Notes: a model not told the origin generated them from the sequence alone. Shown: positions 35,393 to 43,923, counted from the first letter of the stretch. The stretch is 54,607 nucleotides of DNA from Chloroflexota bacterium (GCA_016209205.1 JACQWQ010000014.1:1-54607); one strand, 5' to 3'. Numbers and translations are program-made.

Positions 35393-36316
35393 ATGAAGCA
35401 AGTCGCAGTCTTGTTGATGGCTTATGGCACGCCGAATTCGCTCGACGACGTGGAAGCGTACTATGCGGACATTCGCGGTGGACGAAAACCATCGCCCGAA
35501 CTTGTACATGAACTCAAGGCGCGCTACGAACGCATTGGAGGCAAAACTCTGCTGCTCGAAATTACCCGCGCGCAGGCGAACGGCGTGCAAAACGCGTTGG
35601 GCGACGATTATCGCGTGTACGTGGGCATGAAGCATTGGCGCCCGTACATCGCGCAAACGGTCGAGGAAATCGCGCGGCGCGGACACACGCGCGTGATTGC
35701 GCTCGCGTTGGCGCCGCACTATTCACGCTTCAGCATTGACGGTTACGCGCAGCGCGTGCGCGCGGCGATGGACAACATCGGCGCGACGTTTGATGTCACA
35801 TTTGTGCAGAGCTGGAACGACGAACCGTTGTACATTGCAAGTCTGGTGGAACGCATGGACCAGACGCGCGCAAAATTCGAGGTGAACGATTGGGCTGACG
35901 TTCACGTTATTTTTTCCGCGCACAGTCTGCCCGAGCGCATTTTGCAAGGCGGCGATCCGTATCCACAGGAATTGCGCGAGACGTGCGAACTCGTCGCGGC
36001 GCAATTGGGCTTACAAGAAAACGAGTGGCGTTTCGCATACCAGAGCGCGGGACGCACCGGAGAAAAATGGCTCGGTCCCGATATTTTGGACGCGCTCGAC
36101 ATGGCGGCGCACCAAGGGCACAAGCGCGTGATGATTGCGCCCATCGGTTTTGTCGCCGACCATCTGGAAATTTTGTACGACATTGACGTAGAGTGCGCGG
36201 AACGCGCACGCGCGTTGGGTATCGAGATGCAGCGTATTCCCTCTGCCAACGCGTCACCGACGTTTGTCGCTGCGCTTGAGGCAGTTGTTCGCACTCATGT
36301 GCGTCAGGACGGATAG
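35393..36316 (+). CDS. hemH: Ferrochelatase (coproporphyrin type likely)
   Basis: The enzyme inserts Fe2+ into the porphyrin; with HemQ present the substrate is probably coproporphyrin III (CpfC). It has 307 residues. It begins VAVLLMAYGTP; VGMKHWRPYIAQTVEEI, ALAPHYSRFSIDGY and the metal-binding His in IFSAHSLPERIL follow, then the C-terminal YQSAGRTGEKWLGPDI and APIGFVADHLEILYDID. No [2Fe-2S] C-terminal extension is present. It is the last haem gene in the series. Confidence 0.96.
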   Translation: MKQVAVLLMAYGTPNSLDDVEAYYADIRGGRKPSPELVHELKARYERIGGKTLLLEITRAQANGVQNALGDDYRVYVGMKHWRPYIAQTVEEIARRGHTRVIALALAPHYSRFSIDGYAQRVRAAMDNIGATFDVTFVQSWNDEPLYIASLVERMDQTRAKFEVNDWADVHVIFSAHSLPERILQGGDPYPQELRETCELVAAQLGLQENEWRFAYQSAGRTGEKWLGPDILDALDMAAHQGHKRVMIAPIGFVADHLEILYDIDVECAERARALGIEMQRIPSANASPTFVAALEAVVRTHVRQDG

Positions 36317-36324
36317 ACAAGTTT

Positions 36325-36381
36325 CCCCGTCACCCGTCACCCGTCACCTTTTAAGGGCAGTCACGCATTTCTGTGTATAAT
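36325..36381 (+). promoter_or_regulatory. CCCGTCA heptamers and -10-like box before HMG-CoA reductase gene
   Basis: Three CCCGTCA units (36325-36348) precede TATAAT at 36376-36381. No convincing -35 is present. The 78-base leader then leads to AAGGAG and the ATG. Confidence 0.4.
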
Positions 36382-36458
36382 CGGAGGCACAACTCTACGC
36401 GCATGCGCGGGGGCGCACTCGGCGCGGACGAAACCTTGCGCGACAAAGGAGCTATGCC

Positions 36459-38000
36459 ATGATTATTCCCAGTATGCTGTTGAAAAAATTATACACGTTA
36501 GGCAGTCTGAAGAATTCGGATGCCGGTGTGCAATTCGCCGTGAAAAATCGCCTGAGCGATGTCGAGTTGGTCGGCATTCGCAAAGTAGCCATTGACGGCA
36601 AAGAAGTTCCACTCACTCAAGTCAAGTTGATGCTTGCCGACGGACGTACTTTGACGCCCGCACAAATTTCTTCGAGCACGCCGCTCGCGTTTCCCCTGCG
36701 GATGCCGCTCACCGTGCAGACGCCTCTCCCCGCGCTGCCCAAGGGCAAACACGAAATCGAAATCGGCGTCGAAGCGAAAAATTTCGGCAAGCTGCAATTC
36801 AAAGTAGACGATTCGATCAGCGACGCGGTGAAACAGGGCGTCAAAATTCCGCGCGATGAAAACGATGACTATGCGCCGGGCGTGGTCAAGCAGCGTCAAG
36901 CGTTGCTCGAACAGTTCAGCGGCGTAAAACTTCAACACGTCAACCAGTATTCCTTCGATCCGCACATCCTCAAAGGCAACATCGAACATTTTATCGGCGT
37001 CGCGCAAATGCCCATCGGGCTTGCCGGTCCGCTCAAGATCAACGGCGAACACGCCATTGGCGATTTTCTCATTCCGCTTGCGACCACCGAAGGGACGCTC
37101 GTCGCGTCGTACAATCGCGGCATCAAAATCACAAATCTTTCGGGCGGTATTACCACAACTGTGGTAGACGATGCGATGCAGCGCGCGCCGGTGTTTGTAT
37201 TCGGCAATGCGCGTGAAGCGCGCGATTTTGTGAAATGGATCCAAGACAATTTCGCGACGATTCAAGAACAAGCCGAAGCCACGTCCTCCGTCGCGAAATT
37301 GCAGGACATTGATCCGTACCTGTCCAACAAATTCGCGTTCCTCCGTTTCAATTATTCGACCGGCGACGCGGCGGGACAAAACATGGTCGGGCGCGCGACG
37401 TTCGCGGCGTGCAGTTGGATCATTGACAATTACGCGGGCATCACCAATTTTTATCTGGAATCGAATTTCGCGACCGACAAAAAAGCATCGTGGATCAATA
37501 TCGCGCGCACGCGCGGCAAACGCGTCGTCGCCGAAGCGACGGTGAAACGCGATGTCTTGATCGAGAACATGCGCGTCGAGCCGGAAAAACTATTCTATCA
37601 TTACGGCGTCGCCAACATCGGCGGTTTCATGTCAGGCGTCAACAACAACGGCGCGCATTCCGCAAACGGCATCACGGCGATGTTTATTGCGACGGGCCAA
37701 GACGTGGCGAATGTATCCGAATCGTCGGCGGGGATTATTTATTGCGAAATGACCAAAGATGGCGACCTGTATATTTCGCTCACGATTCCTTCGCTCATCG
37801 TCGCGACGTACGGCGGCGGCGTAAAACTTGCAACGCAAAACGAGTGTTTGGAAATTCTCGGCTGCACCGGCAAAGGTAAAGTGAACAAACTCGCCGAAAT
37901 CGTCGCCGCCGTCGCGCTGGCGGGTGAAATCTCGCTTGCCGCTGCCATCTCTTCGAGCGATTGGGTTTCGAGTCACGAAAAGTACGGGCGCAATCGGTAA
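36459..38000 (+). CDS. Hydroxymethylglutaryl-CoA reductase with extra N-terminal domain
   Basis: The enzyme reduces HMG-CoA to mevalonate, committing to isoprenoids by the mevalonate route. It has 513 residues. The catalytic domain spans about 145-513. The catalytic Glu is near 210 (LATTEGTLVAS), the Lys near 338 (TDKKASW), the Asp near 414 (IATGQD) and the His near 505 (SSHEKYGRN). The usual DAMGxN motif reads GDAAGQNMV. The first 125 residues are a separate beta-rich domain (MIIPSMLLKKLYTLGSLKN start) that resembles DUF6379/C-glycoside deglycosidase beta-subunit proteins. AAGGAG lies seven bases before the ATG. Confidence 0.92.
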   Translation: MIIPSMLLKKLYTLGSLKNSDAGVQFAVKNRLSDVELVGIRKVAIDGKEVPLTQVKLMLADGRTLTPAQISSSTPLAFPLRMPLTVQTPLPALPKGKHEIEIGVEAKNFGKLQFKVDDSISDAVKQGVKIPRDENDDYAPGVVKQRQALLEQFSGVKLQHVNQYSFDPHILKGNIEHFIGVAQMPIGLAGPLKINGEHAIGDFLIPLATTEGTLVASYNRGIKITNLSGGITTTVVDDAMQRAPVFVFGNAREARDFVKWIQDNFATIQEQAEATSSVAKLQDIDPYLSNKFAFLRFNYSTGDAAGQNMVGRATFAACSWIIDNYAGITNFYLESNFATDKKASWINIARTRGKRVVAEATVKRDVLIENMRVEPEKLFYHYGVANIGGFMSGVNNNGAHSANGITAMFIATGQDVANVSESSAGIIYCEMTKDGDLYISLTIPSLIVATYGGGVKLATQNECLEILGCTGKGKVNKLAEIVAAVALAGEISLAAAISSSDWVSSHEKYGRNR

Positions 38001-38002
38001 GG

Positions 38003-38047
38003 CAACAAGACCTCACAGGTTTTCAAAACCTGTGAGGTCTCGTTGCG
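38003..38047. repeat. AGACCTCACAGGTTT palindrome
   Basis: Two arms of AGACCTCACAGGTTT, extended by GCAAC/GTTGC, form an almost perfect 22-bp hairpin between the reductase and peptidase genes. There is no T-run, so a terminator role is doubtful. It resembles a dispersed palindrome class. Confidence 0.7.
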
Positions 38048-38057
38048 CAGAGTTGTT

Positions 38058-39389
38058 ATGTGTGACACCATCGTCGCCCTGGGCAGCGTTACTGCCGACG
38101 GCGTGACGTTGTTTGGAAAAAATTCCGACCGCGAACCGAACGAAGCGCATCACGTCGTGCGCATTCCGCGCGCGCAACACGCGCCCGGTGAACGCGTCAA
38201 GTGCACGTACATTGAAATAGCCCAAGTCGCGGAAACGTACGCGGTGCTTTTAGCGAAACCGTTTTGGATCTGGGGCGCGGAAATGGGCGCGAATGAATTC
38301 GGCGTCGCCATCGGCAATGAAGCGGTGTTTACGAAAATTCCGTACGCCAAAACGCCGGGCTTGATCGGCATGGATTTGCTGCGCCTCGCGTTGGAACGCG
38401 CGCAAACGGCGCGCGCCGCGCTCGACGTGATTACGAACCTGCTCGCGCAGTACGGGCAGGGCGGCAACTGCGGATTCAAACACGCAACGTATTATCACAA
38501 CAGTTTTCTGATTGCCGACCCGCGCGAAGCGTGGGTGCTCGAAACGGCGGGCCCGCATTGGGCGGCGGAACGCGTGCGCGACATTCGTTCTATCTCGAAC
38601 GGTCTCGCGATTGGCGGCGAGTGGGATTTGGCGTCGCCCGATTTGGTGAATTACGCGGTGCAGCGCGGTTGGTGTCAAGGACGCGCCGATTTTCATTTTG
38701 CGCGCTGTTACGCCGACCCGCTGTATACACGTTTTAGTCGCTGCAACGAACGGCAGTGCCGCACGACCGACGCGCTCGCCGCGCAGCGCGGCAAGATCAC
38801 GGTGGAAACAATGATGCGCGCGCTGCGCGATCACGGCGATGACGATGAATGGTCACCCGCGCGCGGGGTGACGACGTTTAACGTGTGCGCGCACGCGAGT
38901 TTCGGTCCGATTCGCGCATCGCAAACGACGGGCAGCATGATTTCGTATCTTGCGCTGGAACGCCAAACACATTTTGTCACGGGAACGTCCGCGCCATGCA
39001 CGAGCATTTTCAAACCCGTGTGGCTGGATACCGACGTTCCAGACACGGGACCTGCGCCGGACGGAACGCACGATCACAAAACGCTTTTTTGGCGGCACGA
39101 GCGGCTGCACCGCGCGACACTGCACGATCACGCAACGCGCCACGCGTTGTATCGGGCTGAACGCGACGCGCTGGAACGCGAATTTGTCGCGGGCGCGTTG
39201 GATTGCGCATCCGCGCCGCCCGAAGCGCGTCGCGCATACTCCGCGCAATGCTTTGCGCGCGCCGACGCGGCAGAGGCGGAATGGTTGGAACGCGTTTTGC
39301 AGACCGCGCCGCGTCGTCCGCGCGGACGATTACACCAACGCGCGTGGAACGCGTTTGACCGCGACGCGCAGATGCCGAAACACAAGTAA
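38058..39389 (+). CDS. C69-family peptidase (secernin/dipeptidase-like)
   Basis: The 443-residue N-terminal nucleophile hydrolase starts MCDTIVALGSVTADGVTLFGKNSDREPNE. Cys2 would become the catalytic N-terminal residue after Met removal, which fixes the start at 38058 instead of 38043. NEFGVAIGNEAVFTK, LLRLALERAQTARAALDVI and ADPREAWVLETAG are further family segments. C69 enzymes cleave dipeptides or amide bonds, and the natural substrate of secernin-like members is uncertain. It is followed after one base by the DUF6206-like gene, so the two probably work together. Confidence 0.85.
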   Translation: MCDTIVALGSVTADGVTLFGKNSDREPNEAHHVVRIPRAQHAPGERVKCTYIEIAQVAETYAVLLAKPFWIWGAEMGANEFGVAIGNEAVFTKIPYAKTPGLIGMDLLRLALERAQTARAALDVITNLLAQYGQGGNCGFKHATYYHNSFLIADPREAWVLETAGPHWAAERVRDIRSISNGLAIGGEWDLASPDLVNYAVQRGWCQGRADFHFARCYADPLYTRFSRCNERQCRTTDALAAQRGKITVETMMRALRDHGDDDEWSPARGVTTFNVCAHASFGPIRASQTTGSMISYLALERQTHFVTGTSAPCTSIFKPVWLDTDVPDTGPAPDGTHDHKTLFWRHERLHRATLHDHATRHALYRAERDALEREFVAGALDCASAPPEARRAYSAQCFARADAAEAEWLERVLQTAPRRPRGRLHQRAWNAFDRDAQMPKHK

Positions 39390-39390
39390 A

Positions 39391-40359
39391 ATGTCACTCG
39401 CTACCTCCCAACTCGCACTGCTCCAAGATTTCGAGCGCGGTCTCGACCCGCAGCACCCCGAACGCAGTCGCGTCCCCGCGCGCATTCTCGGTTACGGCGA
39501 AATTAGCACGGTGATTGAAATTCAAACCGATGCGACGCAAGGATACGCGTTCAAGCGGCTCCCGTTGTTTCGTGACCAACGCGAAGTCGAATGCTACCGC
39601 GTCGTGTTTGACGAATATGTGCGTTTGCTGCAACACGAGATTGGCGTACAGCTGCCCGCGCAAGATTACGCGGTCGTTCAGGGCGCGGCGGGCGCGCCGG
39701 TGTTTTACATCGTCCAACAAAAATTGACAGCGGACTCGATTGGCAGTCGCGTGCTGCACACACGCTCTGATACGGACATTTTGAAATTGGTGCGCAGCGT
39801 GCTGCGCGAATTGCGCAAGGTCTGGGAATTTAATCATACACAGACGCGCGTCCAAGCGGCGATTGACGGGCAAATTTCCAACTGGGCAATTCGGGAAACG
39901 GACGCGGCAGAGTCGTCCGAAACATTCGCGTTGCGCTATGTGGACACGAGCACGCCGTTGTTTCGCGTGAACGGCGTCGAGCAGTTGGACCCTGAATTGT
40001 TCTTGCGCAGCGCGCCGTTCTTTCTCGCGTGGCTCTTGCGCGTGTTGTATTTGAAAGACGTGGTGAACCGCTATTACGATTTTCATCTCGTCGCCACCGA
40101 CCTCGTCGCGAATTTTTACAAAGAACAGCGCGCCGATCTGGTCCCGGAAGTGGCGCGCGTGACGAACGAATTTTTTGCGACGGACGCGCGCGGGTTGAAC
40201 GTGGCGCCGCTCGACGTGAACAAGGTGCAAGCGTATTATCGCGAGGACGCGCAAATCTGGTCGCTCTATTTCAACGCACGCAAGACCGACCGCTGGCTGC
40301 GCACGCGCGTTTTGCAAAAACTGTATCCGTACATTTTGCCAGACAAGATTCAACGATAA
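39391..40359 (+). CDS. DUF6206-like protein
   Basis: The 322-residue soluble protein starts MSLATSQLALLQDFERGLDP. Segments RVPARILGYGEISTVIEI, AFKRLPLFRDQREVECY and DGQISNWAIRE fit my memory of DUF6206. A GYGEIST loop followed by a Lys in AFKRLP resembles the glycine loop and Lys of kinase-like folds, so a phosphotransferase ancestry is possible but unproven. The start is the ATG right after the peptidase stop. The in-frame extension upstream to 38950 only reads antisense-like sequence of the previous gene and is rejected. Confidence 0.65.
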   Translation: MSLATSQLALLQDFERGLDPQHPERSRVPARILGYGEISTVIEIQTDATQGYAFKRLPLFRDQREVECYRVVFDEYVRLLQHEIGVQLPAQDYAVVQGAAGAPVFYIVQQKLTADSIGSRVLHTRSDTDILKLVRSVLRELRKVWEFNHTQTRVQAAIDGQISNWAIRETDAAESSETFALRYVDTSTPLFRVNGVEQLDPELFLRSAPFFLAWLLRVLYLKDVVNRYYDFHLVATDLVANFYKEQRADLVPEVARVTNEFFATDARGLNVAPLDVNKVQAYYREDAQIWSLYFNARKTDRWLRTRVLQKLYPYILPDKIQR

Positions 40360-41027
40360 CGATACAGACATGGCACAGTCCATCGCAATTTTCCCTGTTA
40401 TCCACGAATTATTGCGCGTAGTTCGCGCACCGAATAACACGAATTTCCTAACTCATGTTACGCATTGTCATTTCGAGATGCCCATCACGCGCGGGCGTGA
40501 TGTTTAATGCTTGTCCCGAAGAATTGAGGGAACAGAAACTTTGTCAACGCGAATCTAGGCGAATTGGCGCGAACTCCGCGCCACGAATCTAAAAAAGATT
40601 TTCGCGTAGGATGCTGTCCCGAAGCACTGAGGGATTGTTTGGATTCGCGTAGATTCGTGTTTTCCGTCCGACGACTCAATCGGTGCGTCGCAAGTTTCTG
40701 AGCAGGAGCGGTTTCTTGCGATGCGATGGAATCATCGCCGAAATCTTGCTCTGCCAACATTGAGATTTCTCGCAAAACTTGTGGCGAAGCAGTTCATCGC
40801 ATGAAGAATGAAGGAACCGCTGCACAGGACTTGTCATATCGAGCGGAGCGAGATATCTCACTCCGTTCGATATGACAGTCCTGAGCCCATACAGCCCCTG
40901 CGGGCTGACCATCTCGAAATGACATTTACTGCGTAAGGTGAGTTCCTAAATTGATTGGTGGAGATTAGTGTAATTCGTGGATCCCGAGTCTCTGAAAATG
41001 TGATGTACTCTGTCAGGTCTTGCACAC
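40360..41027. other. Gene-free region dominated by MITE copy B
   Basis: About 670 bases hold no gene. The centre is the mobile element (40451-40943). The flanks are short stretches of AT-rich sequence with no clear promoter motif for the aminotransferase downstream. Confidence 0.7.
40451..40943. mobile_element. MITE-like element, copy B (493 bp)
   Basis: The ends ACTCATGTTACGCA (40451-40464) and TGCGTAAGGTGAGT (40930-40943) are the same inverted repeats as in copy A. The element is flanked by the direct repeat TCCTA (40446-40450 and 40944-40948). Inside lie TGTCATTTCGAGATG near the left, CATCTCGAAATGACA near the right, and the 46-bp palindrome at 40832-40877. It is about 180 bp longer than copy A because of extra short repeats in the left half. 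No ORF of its own. Confidence 0.85.
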
Positions 41028-42284
41028 ATGTCACTCATCGCCCAATCCCCGCGTAATGAATTGATCGAACGCTATGCGCGGCACGTCTCATCCGGCAAGG
41101 CGGAATTTTTCGCCCAAGCCGGGATTGATTTTGTTTTCGGCAAGCGCGAGGGAATTTATGTCTGGGATATTGACGGGCAGCGCCGCTTGATAGATTGCCA
41201 CTGCAACGGCGGCGTGTTCAATCTCGGACACCGCAACCCGCGCATCATTGCCGCATTGCAGCGCGCGCTCGACGAATTGGACATTGGCAATCATCATTTC
41301 ATCAGCGAACATCGCGCGCTGTTAGCCGAACGTTTGGCCGCGCTGTGCCCCGGCGATTTGAAACGCGTCATTTTCGGCGTGAGCGGCGGCGAAGCGATTG
41401 ATACAGCAATCAAACTCGCGCGGGCGCACACGAAACGCGCAAAAATTATTTCGGCGTTGGGCGGCTACCACGGACACACGGGTTTCGCACTGGCGGCGGG
41501 CGAAGAAGAATTTAGCGCGCCGTTCGCACCGCTGCCGCCGGGCTTTGTGCAAATTCCGTTTGGCGATTTGAACGCGTTGCAAGACGCGTTGGACGACGAT
41601 ACCGCCGCGGTGTTGTTGGAAACGATTCCCGCGACGATGGGCATTGTTGTGCCGCCGGAAGATTATTTTCGCGGCGTGCGCGCGTTGTGCGACCGCGCGG
41701 GCGCGTTGTTCATTGCCGATGAAGTGCAGAGCGGACTGGGGCGCTGCGGCGAAGTGTGGGGCATCAACACGTTCGGCGCGATTCCCGATATTCTCGTGAC
41801 CGCGAAAGGATTGTCCGGCGGCATTTATCCAATGACGGCGACGATTTACAGCGACCGACTCGACGCGTTCCTGCGCGCAAATCCGTTCATTCATATTTCG
41901 ACGGCGGGCGGCGCGGAGGTCGGATGCTACGTCGCGCTGGAAGTGCTGAACATTTTGCAGGAACCGGAATTTTTGAAACATGTGCGCGCGATGGCGGAAA
42001 TGTTTCGCGTGGGGCTGGCGCACTTGCAGCAAGAATATCCCGCGCTGCTGGTCGAGGTGCGCCAACGCGGTTTGATGATGGGCTTGAAATTCGCGGACGC
42101 GTCGCTTGGGCCGCTAATGACGGTTGCAGGTTTTCATTTTGGCGTTTTGATGATCTACGCGAATTATGATCAAGCGGTCTGCCAATTTTTGCCGCCGTTG
42201 ATTATTCAAGCGGACCAGGTGCAAGAGGTATTGGGGCGGTTATATAAGATGATGGCGTGGGCGAGTGAGAAGGCGAGAGCGTGA
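41028..42284 (+). CDS. Class III PLP-dependent aminotransferase
   Basis: The 418-residue protein has the fold-type I layout with substrate-binding CHCNGGVFNLGHRNPRI, phosphate-binding SGGEAIDTAIKLAR, GGYHGHTGFAL, IADEVQSGLGRCG and the Schiff-base Lys in LVTAKGLSGG. It is about 20% different in key segments from the HemL in this window, so it is not a second aminomutase. Acetylornithine, 4-aminobutyrate and diamino acid transaminases share these motifs, and the substrate cannot be told. It stands alone behind a mobile element and ends at the terminator at 42463. Confidence 0.9.
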   Translation: MSLIAQSPRNELIERYARHVSSGKAEFFAQAGIDFVFGKREGIYVWDIDGQRRLIDCHCNGGVFNLGHRNPRIIAALQRALDELDIGNHHFISEHRALLAERLAALCPGDLKRVIFGVSGGEAIDTAIKLARAHTKRAKIISALGGYHGHTGFALAAGEEEFSAPFAPLPPGFVQIPFGDLNALQDALDDDTAAVLLETIPATMGIVVPPEDYFRGVRALCDRAGALFIADEVQSGLGRCGEVWGINTFGAIPDILVTAKGLSGGIYPMTATIYSDRLDAFLRANPFIHISTAGGAEVGCYVALEVLNILQEPEFLKHVRAMAEMFRVGLAHLQQEYPALLVEVRQRGLMMGLKFADASLGPLMTVAGFHFGVLMIYANYDQAVCQFLPPLIIQADQVQEVLGRLYKMMAWASEKARA

Positions 42285-42296
42285 AGGGAGAAGCGA

Positions 42297-42408
42297 GAAA
42301 CGTGAAACGTCAAACGTGAAACGTGAAGCGTAGTGACGAATTTATTCGTCAAGCGTTGGTCGAGCGCGCGGCGAGAAGCGAGAAACGTGGAGCGTCAAAC
42401 GTCAAAAG
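42297..42408. repeat. Heptamer array with embedded GTAGTGACGAA palindrome
   Basis: CGTGAAA/CGTCAAA units on both sides of the palindrome at 42330-42361. This is the same combination as at 9717-9820 but inverted. Confidence 0.85.
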
Positions 42409-42462
42409 TAACGCAAACAAAACCCTGTTAATTGCGATGTAGTCATCGCCTTAATCCTGTCA

Positions 42463-42499
42463 AAAAAACTTCGCGCGCCATGAGCGCGCGAAGTTTTTT
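42463..42499. terminator. Bidirectional terminator
   Basis: AAAAAACTTCGCGCGC and GCGCGCGAAGTTTTTT form a perfect 16-bp stem with loop CATGA, with T-runs on both strands. It should end the aminotransferase transcript on the plus strand and the cohesin-locus transcript on the minus strand. Confidence 0.95.
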
Positions 42500-42511
42500 G
42501 GTGTTGTGACA

Positions 42512-42601
42512 TCAATTATGCCGGTTGCAATTTTGTTTCGAGACGCGGTTTCGGCGTTTCAAAATAACTCGGTGCAGCATCTTGGAAGAGAATGTTTTCA
42601 T
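42512..42601 (-). CDS. Possible short peptide gene at the end of the cohesin locus
   Basis: The ATG at 42601 has an ideal AGGAGG (42607-42612) five bases upstream and opens a 29-codon frame rich in Lys, Arg and Ser, starting MKTFSSKML. A second frame through the same sequence (ending at 42516) reads FETPKPRLETKLQPA and looks more protein-like after about codon 9. A frameshift may therefore have joined the start of one to the end of the other. The terminator lies 13 bases downstream. Expression is suggested only by the ribosome-binding site. Confidence 0.35.
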   Translation of the reverse strand: MKTFSSKMLHRVILKRRNRVSKQNCNRHN

Positions 42602-42660
42602 TCTGTCCTCCTGAATCATTCACCCTTACGCACGAGTGGTCGAAAAGTGACTCAAGAATC

Positions 42661-43923
42661 TCACGGGCACACTGTAAACCCTTGTGAGAACGCGTTCCCT
42701 TCGGGCAAAGTGAATGGAATGCGTCCGCCGTCGGCGTTTTGAAATTGCGCCTGCGCGTAAAATGAAATACACCCACCCGCGCCTGTCACTTGCCAATTGT
42801 TGGGCGATGTCTGTACGCTTGTGCCGGGCGGCACCGTCAGCCCTTGCACCAAGGTTTCCCCAAAGCGTCTGTTGGATTCCGCGTCATAAATCTGGATGAG
42901 CCAATTGTATTGCTGCGTCGCGCTAGTCGTATTGAGAAACGTGACGAGGAACGTGACGCCTTGATTGCGTTTCGGTTCGGCGGGTTCGGTGTTCATTTGC
43001 GTCACGTACACCCCCGGCGGATACGCGGGCGTCGGTACCTCGGTCGGCGCGAGCGTTGCGGTGGGCAAGGGCGTCCGCGTCGGCGGGCGACGTGTGTTCG
43101 TCGCGGCAACTGTTGGCGGTGGTGTGAGCGATGGCGCTTCCGTCGGCAGCGGGGAGGTCGCCGTTGCAGGTTCGATGACGACCACAACCGTCGAGCCGGG
43201 CAAGGTGATGAGTGGGAGGACGGTCTCTTGCGGCGTCGTCGGTTCCACAGTTGGCGGCGGCGCGGTCTCTTGCGGCACTGTCGGTCGCGCGCTTGTCGGC
43301 AGCACGGTTTCTTGCGGCACCGTTGGTCGCCCACTCGTCGCAATGACATCGGAGGCAAGAGTCGCAGTTGGGATTACGGGGAGCGCAGTTGGCGTGACAA
43401 CGGGCGCGAGTGTTGGCAGCGGCGCGCCTGTTTTGGAAAGGGCGAGACCTGAAACGGGCGTGAGCGTCGCCATTGCGCTCTTTGGATTGTTGGCGTACAA
43501 GCCGGACCTCAAAAACCAATACCCTCCGACGGCGAGCAGCGCAATCAAGAAAAGCGCGAGCACCGCAAGAATTACTAATGTCGTGGAAGAAGCGCGCGCC
43601 GTACTCGTAGGCGTACCTGCGGGCGCGCCGACAGGCGCCGCCGGAGTCGCGCGGACCCATTGCTGACCATCGTAGACGTACCACACGCCGCTGTCTGCGC
43701 CAAGCATCCAATAACGTCCCTGCGCGTCCTGTACCATCAAAGCATGGAGCGCGTTTTCAAATTGCTCGGAGGTGAGCCGCCGCGTTTCGAGCTGTCCCTT
43801 CAAGCGAAAAAATTCTTGCTCGGCTTGGGCAAAGCTCATGCTGGTCCCTTCACGCGGCGCGCCGCACGCAGGACAAAATTGTTCGTCGGCTGCCAACGCC
43901 TGTCCGCATTGTGTACAGTGCAT
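42661..43923 (-). CDS. Zinc-ribbon membrane protein with Thr/Pro-rich stalk
   Basis: The 420-residue protein starts with a cytoplasmic zinc ribbon (CTQCGQ...CPACGAP, residues 3-23). A short helical domain and a WYVYDGQQWVRA beta-element follow, then one membrane helix (about 115-138). A long Thr/Pro/Val-rich stalk contains repeats like RPTVPQET and ETVLP (about 150-300). The C-terminal beta-sandwich domain is about 110 residues and ends GFTVCP. The layout, cytoplasmic ribbon to extracellular binding domain on a stalk, suggests a surface-display or sensing role. The start is ATG 43923, with AAGGA very close upstream. The longer frame begins in heptamer repeats. It is downstream of the cohesin anchor gene. 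Confidence 0.8.
   Translation of the reverse strand: MHCTQCGQALAADEQFCPACGAPREGTSMSFAQAEQEFFRLKGQLETRRLTSEQFENALHALMVQDAQGRYWMLGADSGVWYVYDGQQWVRATPAAPVGAPAGTPTSTARASSTTLVILAVLALFLIALLAVGGYWFLRSGLYANNPKSAMATLTPVSGLALSKTGAPLPTLAPVVTPTALPVIPTATLASDVIATSGRPTVPQETVLPTSARPTVPQETAPPPTVEPTTPQETVLPLITLPGSTVVVVIEPATATSPLPTEAPSLTPPPTVAATNTRRPPTRTPLPTATLAPTEVPTPAYPPGVYVTQMNTEPAEPKRNQGVTFLVTFLNTTSATQQYNWLIQIYDAESNRRFGETLVQGLTVPPGTSVQTSPNNWQVTGAGGCISFYAQAQFQNADGGRIPFTLPEGNAFSQGFTVCP

Larger units (their letters stand above)
42285..42511. other. Repeat-rich gap after the aminotransferase gene
   Basis: The gap holds CGTGAAA heptamers (42297-42330), the inverted GTAGTGACGAATTTATTCGT palindrome (42330-42361), more heptamers to 42408, a piece of the AATCCTGTC repeat, and then the bidirectional terminator. 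No other coding sequence. Confidence 0.75.

Noticed and set aside
38003..38047. Rho-independent terminator after HMG-CoA reductase
   Set aside because: The hairpin is strong but no T-run follows on either strand, and the sequence looks like a dispersed palindrome.
38950..40359. 469-residue plus-strand frame spanning the end of the C69 gene
   Set aside because: Its first 147 codons are an Arg/Thr-rich out-of-frame reading of the C69 gene. The real protein starts at the ATG at 39391.
42516..42776. 86-residue minus-strand frame as a full gene
   Set aside because: Its first half overlaps the end of the zinc-ribbon gene and lacks a start signal. Only the last third is noted, as a possible alternative frame of the short ORF.
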